This document shows positions 7,997 to 14,895 of a stretch of 64,000 nt of DNA, piece by piece (position 1 is the first letter of the stretch; each line of letters begins with the position of its first letter). The DNA is from an uncultured Chlorobiaceae bacterium. GTDB taxonomy: Bacteria > Bacteroidota > Chlorobiia > Chlorobiales > Chlorobiaceae. The stretch covers positions 1 to 64,000 of the forward strand of contig CAIPMW010000043.1 of assembly GCA_903866255.1 (NCBI GenBank), read 5' to 3'. The position numbers and the translations under genes were made by a program. Under the pieces are notes generated by a model, which did not search any database, was not told the origin of the DNA, and saw only the letters and a program-made list of their open reading frames with translations.

Positions 7997-8155
7997 TTAT
8001 CCCTCACTGGCCACAAGTGTACGGTACACATTTTTTCTGAATTCTCTTGCATTGGCGTATTCAGTAAAGGCGACCAACGGCATGGCGTGGTTGGCGAACT
8101 GGCAAAAGGGCGGCAGCAGAAGCAGCAGGGTAAAGAATACGCTGTTGTGTAACCT
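7997..8155 (-). pseudogene. Reverse transcriptase/HRDC deletion remnant
   Basis: From the stop at 7997 the minus strand encodes the last RT residues ([20 protein letters not shown], then [13 protein letters not shown]). Near 8100 it jumps to a segment matching RT1 about 4125-4150, and near 8133 to one matching the HRDC start region. Two internal deletions, roughly 0.15 kb and over 1 kb judged against cassette 1, removed the rest. Confidence 0.85.
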
Positions 8156-8177
8156 TGAACAAAATCGTCACGTTTTC

Positions 8178-8207
8178 AAAAAAAAATTCGGCCGCCACAC
8201 GGCGGCC
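8178..8207 (-). terminator. Intrinsic terminator of DGR target 3
   Basis: On the minus strand GGCCGCC-GTGT-GGCGGCC (8190-8207) followed by A-A and a run of T (8178-8186). A perfect 7-bp GC stem with a 4-nt loop. Confidence 0.85.
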
Positions 8208-8223
8208 TTTCTGTTGTCGCTCC

Positions 8224-8286
8224 GTTACGCAACATTATGGCGTGCGGCTGTTCGTCCCTCTCAGCCGCTCACCATAATGTTGTAAC
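8224..8286 (-). repeat. DGR target-side hairpin downstream of VR3
   Basis: Perfect outer arms CAACATTATGG / CCATAATGTTG (8230-8240, 8272-8282), flanked by GTTAC / GTAAC, with inner arms GCGGCTG / CAGCCGC. Loop GTTCGTCCC at 8250-8258 is the reverse complement of VR3 positions 8336-8344. Confidence 0.8.
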
Positions 8287-8331
8287 TGCACTCTCGCTCA
8301 AAAAGCAAAGCCGGAATGAGCAGCCAACTGA

Positions 8332-8463
8332 CTACGGGACGAACACCAGGCGGAAGCCAACATAGTTGATCCGGTAGCCGGGGGTGTACCAATAGCGATA
8401 CGCCGACCGACAGTACTCGGCAGAGTCGTCCCAGCTCCCGCCACGAATAACGCGGTACGAACC
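8332..8463 (-). repeat. DGR variable repeat VR3
   Basis: 132 bp ending at the stop codon. Twelve substitutions against TR2, all at TR adenines, no indels. It is the least diverged of the four VRs. Confidence 0.95.
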
Positions 8464-11400
8464 AGTTTCAGGTCCGAGTGGTTTGGTAAACGTACCATCA
8501 ACTCCATACCAATCACAGCACCACTCATCGACATTGCCCGCCATATCGTAAAGTCCTTCTGGTGTGGCTCCTTCGGGATAGCTGCCGACTGGTGTTGTGG
8601 CTCCTATATTACTCTCTCGAAAGTTAAGTAATTTTGGAGTTGCCCTACCCTTCTCTTCCGGCCAAGGATATTCACGCACTTTCTGCCCGGTTGTGCCCTG
8701 CCTCCCGCCTGCCGCCCACTCCCACTCGATCTCGTTCGGCAAGCGGTAAGAGTCTGGTTTACCCTCAAGCTGTGAAAGCCAGAGACCATAGGCTTTGGCG
8801 GCATACCAAGTGACACCAACAACCGGCTGATTCTCTCCATCGAATTTACGATCTTCATCATTCGTTGAACGAAACAATGCGGCAAGGTTGTCGTTTCCTC
8901 CCCTGAGATAGTCACCAAACTCTGGCCCCCATTCCTTGCTCTCCGCAATCCTCTCCAGTTCTGCCCGGAATACTGAAGCATGGTTCTTCCCTCTATCTTT
9001 TCCCTCCAACCATCCGATAAATGAACGATAAAGCTTGTTGGTAACAGGATACTTGGCAAGGTAACAATCAGCAACATCCACTGCTTTCTTCATCGCCGAA
9101 TACCAGTAGTTGCCTCCAGGGATCAGGATGTACTCGGCATTCTGTTCAAGCGGGTTACGAATCGACAAGGGTTTGCCGCTGAGACTCTTTTCAGGCTTTT
9201 GGGCAAGGGGCTTGCCTCCAAGGGCAAGAATTACCTCTTCAGCACGACCAAGAACATTCTTGTTCTCTATACTCTTTTTATCGAGTTCTTGTGCCCGGAA
9301 CTGCTCAAGTGCCGGGAGGGCCAAAGGTTTTGCTATGGTTTTCAGGCAGTCGAGAATCACCCGCTGCCTGCTGACTGTGGTATCAGGCTCAAGCAGCTTT
9401 CGACACAGTGCATTGACCTTTTGACCTTTCGCCTCTTCAATAATGGTTTGAAGCAGTAACTGCTGCTTGGTCGTCATCGCTTCGCTGACCGGGGAATTGA
9501 AGAGCTTTTCCATAAACTTGTCGAAGACCTGGGCATCCACAGAAGCAATAAAAAAGCGCAGCGGTTCTGTCCACCAATCCTCTCCAAAATTGCTCACAAG
9601 CATGGTGAGGTGCTCATAAGGACGATCTTCCTTGAGCTGAACTCCCGCCAGATATTCCCTGAATGATTTGTGCCGAAAAAGGTACTCTTTGCCGCCAGTC
9701 TCTACCAGCAGACCGGCACGTTTGACCAGATAGTCGCAAAATAGTGCCGCAGTTGGAGGAGTCTCGGAAGTATTGAGCGTGTCGAGCCACTCCTGCATGG
9801 CAGTGTGCATCTCAGCCTTGGAGGCGTCATCTTTTTTGAACTTCTCCTGCATCAAGAGTGAGACCGGTGCCAGCACCTGCCGGGAATGCGCCGCAGAAAG
9901 CAACGGCTTGATGCCACGCCGTTTGTCACGGAATTCAAGGAGGTAATCGAGTGATGCCTCATAGAGCTTGACACGGTTTTCAGGCATAAAATCTCTCTCT
10001 TTCCACAGAATTGCCATGATCTGCAGAATCATGGGTATGGCGGCCAGTTGGCGTAACCCCTTGTTCTTTTCTCCATTGAGATGGGCAACCATGGTTGTCG
10101 TTCGCACCTCGGCTTCTGCTCTCTGCTGACGTTCCCACTTAGCTTCATCGGCTCCCTTTTCACAAGGATCTTTCAAGAATGCTGCTGTGAACCAGTTCCT
10201 TAAAAAACGTTCCTGCTGCTCCAGAGTGAAGTCCTGTACATCAGCCCGTTCGTGATCAACTTCAAGCTCTATACCCTCCTCCTTGAGGTATCCGGTCGCC
10301 CTTGATGTCACCACAAAAAAGGCCTGGCCAAACCCGCTCCATGCGCCATCTATCCACTGGCAGACCTCTTTTCTCTCTTCGGTATTACTGATTTCATCAA
10401 GACCATCGAGCAAAATCAGAGAGGTGCCACTCTGAAGGCAGGTCTCAAACAATCGGGGGGCAATGGTTTGATGGTGCTTTGCGGCCCAACTGGAAAGGTT
10501 TGCCGGAAGAGTGTCGTAGTGGTTGGTGGTTTTATCACGGACAAGGTCGCGGAGTGGCAGATAGAAGAGGTTCGGTGGAGCTGCAAATCCGAGCCTGTTG
10601 CTCTCTTCAAAGGCGCACAAGGCATAATATTTGAGCAGGGTGGTTTTGCCTGCGCCAGGATCGCCAATAACGAGAAGCATCCGGCGCTTTTTGAATGCCC
10701 GTTTCATCACCTCATCAGGGTAGAAGATGTGGGTATCCCCTTCATGATCCTGAAAAGAGTCCTGTGGCTGTGATTTGCTGCCTCTCACCTGCTGGTCGGA
10801 GAGGCGCAGTGGCACAAAGGTGTCGTTGTTCAGGTTCACCTTGATGCTTTCTACACCCGGCATTCCAAGCATACGGATGTAGCCCAGCTCCTTTTTCAGA
10901 ATTGCCTGATAGCGGCGCAACTCCTCATCCTCTGGGATGGGTTGCTTGATCTCAATAGCTCCAGAAGTGCAAAACCACTTGCGAATCTGCAAGTCAAGGT
11001 GACGGGAAAGAAGAATACGAAATTCCTCCAGGCTATCGTATCCCCAGACCAATCCGTCAGCCATCATTGCTGCCTTAAACTCTTTAAGCTTTACTTTTTG
11101 CTGATCGTCAATCTTGCTCGGAGCAATTGGCATATCTGAAAAATAGAGCATCACCGGACGCTTCAGCACGGTCAGCATTCTCTGCACCTCTTCAACTGCT
11201 CCACCTTCAGCCAGTTTCGTCGGTGTCCCTATGCGATTCCAGAAAATCCCGATGGCACAGTCGCAATCATCAACAAGCTGGCGGGTAATGGGCTCCTGCG
11301 GCCCCTCGCCCTCTCCCCAATTTTCTGGAGCTGCATGTTTTTCCCACAGCACAGCTTCGAGCACCATTTTGCGCTCATCACCATTGCGGCTGTTCCAATC

Positions 11401-11493
11401 GGCAATAACCTCCTCGGCAATCTGCCGCTCCTTGTCGACATCACCGGGGGAGGCGACAAGTATTTTCAGTTTTGTTAATCCGTTATCAGCCAT
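8332..11493 (-). CDS. DUF4062-NACHT-FGE protein, DGR target 3
   Basis: 1053 residues. DUF4062 at about 7-120 (KILVASPGDVDKERQ), a domain often found N-terminal in STAND proteins, function unknown. NACHT NTPase: Walker A IGDPGAGKTT at 276-285, Walker B LILLDGLDEIS near 359-368, followed by a long helical region. FGE-sulfatase-like domain from about 790 (YILIPGGNYW, PVVGVTWYAAKAYGLWLS, RLPNEIEWEWAAGG, YDMAGNVDEW) to the VR3 end. The linker before the P-loop (GMPG, then VNLNNDTFVPL) is shared with target 4. No membrane segment is seen, so it is probably cytosolic: the FGE end would sense, the NACHT switch, and the N-terminus signal. The leader carries a GGCGG/CCGCC inverted repeat (11516-11533). 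Confidence 0.92.
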   Translation of the reverse strand: MADNGLTKLKILVASPGDVDKERQIAEEVIADWNSRNGDERKMVLEAVLWEKHAAPENWGEGEGPQEPITRQLVDDCDCAIGIFWNRIGTPTKLAEGGAVEEVQRMLTVLKRPVMLYFSDMPIAPSKIDDQQKVKLKEFKAAMMADGLVWGYDSLEEFRILLSRHLDLQIRKWFCTSGAIEIKQPIPEDEELRRYQAILKKELGYIRMLGMPGVESIKVNLNNDTFVPLRLSDQQVRGSKSQPQDSFQDHEGDTHIFYPDEVMKRAFKKRRMLLVIGDPGAGKTTLLKYYALCAFEESNRLGFAAPPNLFYLPLRDLVRDKTTNHYDTLPANLSSWAAKHHQTIAPRLFETCLQSGTSLILLDGLDEISNTEERKEVCQWIDGAWSGFGQAFFVVTSRATGYLKEEGIELEVDHERADVQDFTLEQQERFLRNWFTAAFLKDPCEKGADEAKWERQQRAEAEVRTTTMVAHLNGEKNKGLRQLAAIPMILQIMAILWKERDFMPENRVKLYEASLDYLLEFRDKRRGIKPLLSAAHSRQVLAPVSLLMQEKFKKDDASKAEMHTAMQEWLDTLNTSETPPTAALFCDYLVKRAGLLVETGGKEYLFRHKSFREYLAGVQLKEDRPYEHLTMLVSNFGEDWWTEPLRFFIASVDAQVFDKFMEKLFNSPVSEAMTTKQQLLLQTIIEEAKGQKVNALCRKLLEPDTTVSRQRVILDCLKTIAKPLALPALEQFRAQELDKKSIENKNVLGRAEEVILALGGKPLAQKPEKSLSGKPLSIRNPLEQNAEYILIPGGNYWYSAMKKAVDVADCYLAKYPVTNKLYRSFIGWLEGKDRGKNHASVFRAELERIAESKEWGPEFGDYLRGGNDNLAALFRSTNDEDRKFDGENQPVVGVTWYAAKAYGLWLSQLEGKPDSYRLPNEIEWEWAAGGRQGTTGQKVREYPWPEEKGRATPKLLNFRESNIGATTPVGSYPEGATPEGLYDMAGNVDEWCCDWYGVDGTFTKPLGPETGSYRVIRGGSWDDSAEYCRSAYRYWYTPGYRINYVGFRLVFVP

Positions 11494-11580
11494 AGCGCTT
11501 GTCTGTTGATGTTTTGGCGGCTATGTAACCGCCTCATGGAGGAGATGAATGGGTTAGCCGGAATGACGATGAAGTGCTTG

Positions 11581-11611
11581 CAATATAGTGTATTTTTTGG
11601 GAAATGGGCAA
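11581..11611 (-). promoter_or_regulatory. Conserved promoter-like element upstream of target 3
   Basis: The minus strand carries TTGCCC, then TTTCCC, an A-rich stretch, and CACTATATTG. The same 31-bp block occurs upstream of target 4 (18366-18396) with few changes, while surrounding sequence differs. TTGCCC and TATATT could be -35 and -10 hexamers about 19 nt apart, longer than ideal; the block might instead be an operator. Confidence 0.5.
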
Positions 11612-11635
11612 GGGAGGGGGGCTGGAGTGATTCTT

Positions 11636-12178
11636 ATGGACCCGGATGCTCTTTCAGGCAAGTTGCCGTATCTCTTGCAGGCGGATGCTGAGGCGCTGGC
11701 GGGGCTGCTGTCGGCCATTGAGAAGAAGACGGAGGCGATCAACCGGATGGCGCATTTGATGCCGGTGCGGACCTATCGGAAGCAGGTGACTTCGGCGGTG
11801 GCTATGGAGACGGAGTTTCAGATTTTGAATACGTTGCTGGCAGGGAAGTCGGCGCAGTTGCAGCTTTGTGAGTATCAGCTTTTCAGGATGTTTTGTTTGT
11901 GGGAGGGGGTTGATGCTGAAGCGTCGGGGTATGAGGTGACGTATCCGTTGCGCTTTGAGCTGCGTGACCGGAAGGCTGATCTGGAGTTTTTGACGGCGGC
12001 GAAGGGTGTGGCGGAGAGGATGAATTCTGTGACGCTGTTGCGTGAGCTGAACAAGCTGATTGCGCGGGTGAGTTTGGTGGATGATGCGATGATTGAGAAG
12101 ATTGATCGGGAGTTGGGGCGGAAGGTGGTGGTGGTGGAGGCGTATAGGGGGGTAGAACTTATGGTGAGTGGTCTATAA
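11636..12178 (+). CDS. Uncharacterised protein, possibly phage-portal-derived
   Basis: 180 residues from ATG 11636, which has GGAG 8 nt upstream. The open frame extends to 11588 but that part overlaps the conserved promoter-like block of target 3. The protein is helical and soluble (AEALAGLLSAIEKKTEAINR at 16-35). FELRDRKADLEFL and the helices after it remind me of the C-terminal part of phage portal proteins, but this is a weak impression. It is the only plus-strand gene inside the array and has strikingly G-rich third codon positions, unlike its neighbours, which suggests separate acquisition. It is too long and unlike Avd to be the DGR helical-bundle accessory protein. Confidence 0.5.
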   Translation: MDPDALSGKLPYLLQADAEALAGLLSAIEKKTEAINRMAHLMPVRTYRKQVTSAVAMETEFQILNTLLAGKSAQLQLCEYQLFRMFCLWEGVDAEASGYEVTYPLRFELRDRKADLEFLTAAKGVAERMNSVTLLRELNKLIARVSLVDDAMIEKIDRELGRKVVVVEAYRGVELMVSGL

Positions 12179-12199
12179 CAAAAGTTAACGTCTCTTTTT

Positions 12200-12499
12200 T
12201 CAAAGCTTACCGCTTCTCATATACCAATTCTTTGGATCGCGATCGAGATGCATGATGGCACCGACACGAATAGCATTCCTGTCTACTCTGTAAAGCACGC
12301 CATAAGGAAATCGATTGAGCAAACAACGACGAGTACTTTTTGAAAATAATGGCCACGCAGCAGGGAAAACCTTAATCCGATCGAAAGCACATCGGACTTC
12401 AGCGGCAAATTCATAGCCGAGTCCAGGGCATTGTTCATTGTAATAATCCACGGCCTGAGCAAATTCTTCTTCCGCAAAGGAGAGAACGAGAATATTCAT
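12200..12499 (-). CDS. RelE/ParE-family toxin
   Basis: 99 residues with the family layout: EEEFAQAVDYYNEQCPGLGYEFAAEV helices, then strands FPYGVLYRVDRNAIRVGAIMH and a conserved D-x-x-x-W end (RDPKNW). This group includes mRNA interferases and gyrase poisons. Its ATG overlaps the stop of the upstream antitoxin gene by 4 nt. Confidence 0.85.
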   Translation of the reverse strand: MNILVLSFAEEEFAQAVDYYNEQCPGLGYEFAAEVRCAFDRIKVFPAAWPLFSKSTRRCLLNRFPYGVLYRVDRNAIRVGAIMHLDRDPKNWYMRSGKL

Positions 12500-12720
12500 C
12501 TCTGATTGATCCTTGCAAAAACATCTGCTGCTGATGATGCCTTGATTTTACCACGGTCATAAGCTTCTAATCGTGATTCAACCTCTTCTGCCCATGCAGC
12601 ATCAACCTTATTACTTGCGGCATCATCAAAACTCTGAAAAAGTTTTTCGATAAGCTCCGCTCTCTCTACAGGAAGTAACTCAAGAGCGTCTTTGAAAACG
12701 CGTTCTGCAACTGCTGTCAT
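12496..12720 (-). CDS. Addiction-module antitoxin (TIGR02574-like)
   Basis: 74 residues. LELLPVERAELIEKLFQSFDD, then AAWAEEVESRLEAYDRGKIKA, is the typical pattern of the short helical addiction-module component paired with RelE/ParE toxins (the E-x-x-x-R-x-x-x-Y-x-x-G-K-I motif). It precedes and overlaps the toxin. It should neutralise the toxin and repress the operon. Confidence 0.85.
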   Translation of the reverse strand: MTAVAERVFKDALELLPVERAELIEKLFQSFDDAASNKVDAAWAEEVESRLEAYDRGKIKASSAADVFARINQR

Positions 12721-12841
12721 ATTTTTTCCTTAAAATTATCTTTGCGATTATACGGCACTTTTTCGAGTCAAAAGTTAACAGTGTGATACAAATCGGCCAA
12801 ACTGCTCTTTTGCAAGTTATGAAGAACAGTGGTTTTTTTCT

Positions 12842-12900
12842 AAAAAAATGCCCGTCATCTTCGAAACGGCTATCCGGCTCGTCCTACCAATGCCGGGCAT
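12842..12900 (-). terminator. Terminator of TR2 RNA
   Basis: Stem of ATGCCCG (12848-12854) with CGGGCAT (12894-12900) closing a stem-loop of 53 nt, then seven T on the minus strand. Identical in layout to the TR1 terminator. Confidence 0.75.
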
Positions 12901-12985
12901 TGTGTGTGGCGCTCTTTGCCCTGAAACAATACAGGGGCGGGGTCATCAATCTGTTCAGAGGCAGTCATCCGACTTTGCTTTTGAG

Positions 12986-13119
12986 CTACGGGACGAACAC
13001 CAGGCGGAAGCCAACATTGTTGTTCCGGTTGTCGGGGGTGTTCCAATTGCGATTCGCCGACCGACAGTTCTCGGCAGAGTTGTTCCAGCTCCCGCCACGA
13101 ATTACGCGGTTCGAACCCA
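12986..13119 (-). repeat. DGR template repeat TR2
   Basis: 134 bp, 12 nt past the RT2 stop codon. In the VR frame it would encode asparagine (AAC/AAT) at 11 positions, the sites that vary in the targets. It is the template for VR2, VR3 and VR4: all 44 substitutions in those three lie at its adenines. Confidence 0.96.
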
Positions 13120-13131
13120 CGACTGATGCCC

Positions 13132-14136
13132 TTATTCCTCACTGGCCACAAGTGTACGGTACACATTTTTTCTGAATTCTCTTGCATTGGCGTATTCAGT
13201 GAAGGCAACCAACGGCATGGCGTGGTTGGCGAACTCCTTTTGTGACCATAGCCCCGTTTGCAGTTTTGCGTCATACAGCAGTGATGTGGCAACAAAGCGT
13301 TTTTTGCTTCGCGGGGCAAGCCGCACTTGATCGTTGTAGAGCAGATAGCCCAAAAACGGCAACCCTTTTCTGGTTTCGTTGAGGCAAAAGGGCTTCAGCT
13401 CAAGCAGCAACTCTCTGGCGATAAACTCCTGAAAGCTGTAGCCAATTGCCAGCAACGCCTCTTTATCGTGATGCCACAACACCATGTCGTCCATATAGCG
13501 AACGTAGGCAGGAGCTTTTAATACCCTTATGACGTGATGGTCAGCCACGGAGAGATAGTGGTTCGCAAAATACTGGCTGGTCAGGTTACCAATCGGAACA
13601 CTTTTTTGCGTGGCGGTGGAGTAGCTGTCAATAATCTGCCCGAACAGCCGCAACAGTGGCGGCTCTTTGAACAGACGGTGAAGCTGCCGTTTCAGGATGG
13701 CGTGGTCAATGCTCTCAAAATATTTGCGGACATCAAGTTTTAAAAACCACCGGTAGCGGCGGTTATACTGCCTTGCCTTGTCGAGTGCCGCGTAGGTGCC
13801 TTTTCCGGTGCGACTGGCAAAGCTGCCAGCGACCTGATGGTTTTCAAAGGAGGCGTGACAGATATTCATGATGGCGTGGTGCAACACCCGCTGCGAAAAC
13901 GGGGTGGCACAAATCAGGCGTTTTTTGGGATCGTAAATGGTGAAGGTGTGATAGTTGCCCGTCTCCACCTCGCCTGAAATAATTTGACGCTGCAACCTCT
14001 GCAAATTTTGCTGCAACTGCTCTCTGTAGACAGAGACATAAGGCTTGGATGGCTTCCCTTTCTGCGCCTTGTAAAACGCTTCGTAGAGGTTATGCAGATC
14101 CGCAAGACGCTCAAGCAGGTGGCCCCGACGCTTCAT
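13132..14136 (-). CDS. DGR reverse transcriptase 2
   Basis: 334 residues from the ATG at 14136 (MKRRGHLLERLADL). The open frame runs to 14430, but the extra 98 residues are the HRDC gene read in another frame; RT1 starts at the equivalent ATG. Motif [33 protein letters not shown] and LPFLGY are intact, so it should be active. It is a close paralog of RT1. Its ATG overlaps the HRDC2 end by 26 nt, exactly as in cassette 1. It lies 12 nt before TR2, the template of three targets, so it is probably the main mutator here. Confidence 0.95.
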   Translation of the reverse strand: MKRRGHLLERLADLHNLYEAFYKAQKGKPSKPYVSVYREQLQQNLQRLQRQIISGEVETGNYHTFTIYDPKKRLICATPFSQRVLHHAIMNICHASFENHQVAGSFASRTGKGTYAALDKARQYNRRYRWFLKLDVRKYFESIDHAILKRQLHRLFKEPPLLRLFGQIIDSYSTATQKSVPIGNLTSQYFANHYLSVADHHVIRVLKAPAYVRYMDDMVLWHHDKEALLAIGYSFQEFIARELLLELKPFCLNETRKGLPFLGYLLYNDQVRLAPRSKKRFVATSLLYDAKLQTGLWSQKEFANHAMPLVAFTEYANAREFRKNVYRTLVASEE

Positions 14137-14572
14137 TGGTTTCTGGTTTTTCCATAAAATAGTGAGCGTAACGCTCGACCTTCTTTTCGCCAATGCCCTT
14201 GATCCCCAACATGCTCTTGACGGTGATCTCCTCAAGTTTTGCAAGCTCGGCAAGCTCTTCGTCGGTAAACACGATAAACGCCGACAGCCCTTCGGCTGAC
14301 GCCGCCTGTTTGCGAATGGCACGCAGGTTCGAGAACTTCTGAAAGGTTGGCTCATCGAGCACCTGGCGGTAATCAACCTTGGCCTTGCTCTCTGGCGCTG
14401 CGCTGAAGGTGGTTTCAAGGTATCGCACACAAAAACACCAGCAGGCTCCGTTGTTGTTGCTGATCAGTTTTTGTTCGATCTCCTGAACTTTATGCCCCTT
14501 CAGAAAGGTGTTTATCTCCTGCTGGCCCGCGCCACCGTCGCTGATGGGTATGGTAAAGAGTTTTATCTGCAT
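14111..14572 (-). CDS. HRDC-domain DGR accessory protein 2
   Basis: 153 residues, the same length and layout as the protein at 4853-5314: MQIKLFTIPI start, Cys/aromatic-rich N-terminal half (ACWCFCVRYLE), C-terminal HRDC domain with IKGIGEKKVERY near 125-136. It probably binds TR RNA or cDNA and assists the RT. First gene of the HRDC2-RT2-TR2 unit. The tail differs from paralog 1 (EKPETNEASGPPA against [13 protein letters not shown]). Confidence 0.88.
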   Translation of the reverse strand: MQIKLFTIPISDGGAGQQEINTFLKGHKVQEIEQKLISNNNGACWCFCVRYLETTFSAAPESKAKVDYRQVLDEPTFQKFSNLRAIRKQAASAEGLSAFIVFTDEELAELAKLEEITVKSMLGIKGIGEKKVERYAHYFMEKPETNEASGPPA

Positions 14573-14604
14573 GGTGGGAAATGTTTGTCAGATTGTCGCT
14601 TTGC

Positions 14605-14639
14605 AAAAAAAAAAAAACGTCGGACCACCTGCGGTGGTC
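14605..14639 (-). terminator. Intrinsic terminator of DGR target 4
   Basis: On the minus strand GACCACC-GCA-GGTGGTC (14623-14639), then a run of 13 T (14605-14617). It matches the target 2 terminator (GACCA type), whereas targets 1 and 3 have GCCGCC-type stems. Confidence 0.85.
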
Positions 14640-14656
14640 ATTTCTGTTGTCGTTCC

Positions 14657-14719
14657 GTTACGCAAAATTATGGCGTGCGGCTGTTCGTCCCTCTCAGCCG
14701 CTCACCACAATTTTGTAAC
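14657..14719 (-). repeat. DGR target-side hairpin downstream of VR4
   Basis: Arms CAAAATTATGG / CCACAATTTTG (14663-14673, 14705-14715) and GCGGCTG / CAGCCGC. Compared with the VR3 hairpin, C to A in one arm is matched by G to T in the other, so pairing is kept. Loop GTTCGTCCC at 14683-14691 is complementary to 14768-14776. Confidence 0.8.
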
Positions 14720-14763
14720 GTCACTCTCGCTCAAAAGCAAAGCCGGAATGAGCAGCCAACTGA

Positions 14764-14895
14764 CTACGGGACGAACACCAGGCGGAAGCCAACATTGTTG
14801 AACCGGTAGTCGGGGGTGAACCAAGGGCGAGACGCCGACCGACAGAACTCGGCAGAGTTGTACCAGCTCCCGCCACGAATAACGCGGGACGAACC
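14764..14895 (-). repeat. DGR variable repeat VR4
   Basis: 132 bp ending at the stop codon, 15 substitutions against TR2, all at TR adenines, no indels. Several are adenine to C on the coding strand (G in the plus strand), so changes are not limited to one base type. Confidence 0.95.

Larger units (their letters stand above)
12842..13119 (-). ncRNA. TR2 RNA: template repeat plus spacer
   Basis: TR2 (13119-12986) followed by a 144-nt spacer and terminator on the minus strand. The spacer keeps the 19-nt arm (12968-12986) complementary to the sense strand beyond each VR. It is nearly identical to the TR1 spacer, as expected if RT and HRDC bind it. Confidence 0.75.

Noticed and set aside
11636-12178. 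Gene as the DGR Avd accessory protein
   Set aside because: Too long, opposite strand, not next to an RT, and its sequence does not look like the Avd helical bundle. The HRDC genes fill the accessory position.
14137-14430. 98-residue N-terminal extension of RT2
   Set aside because: It is the HRDC2 gene read in another frame; RT1, of equal length, starts at the equivalent of 14136.
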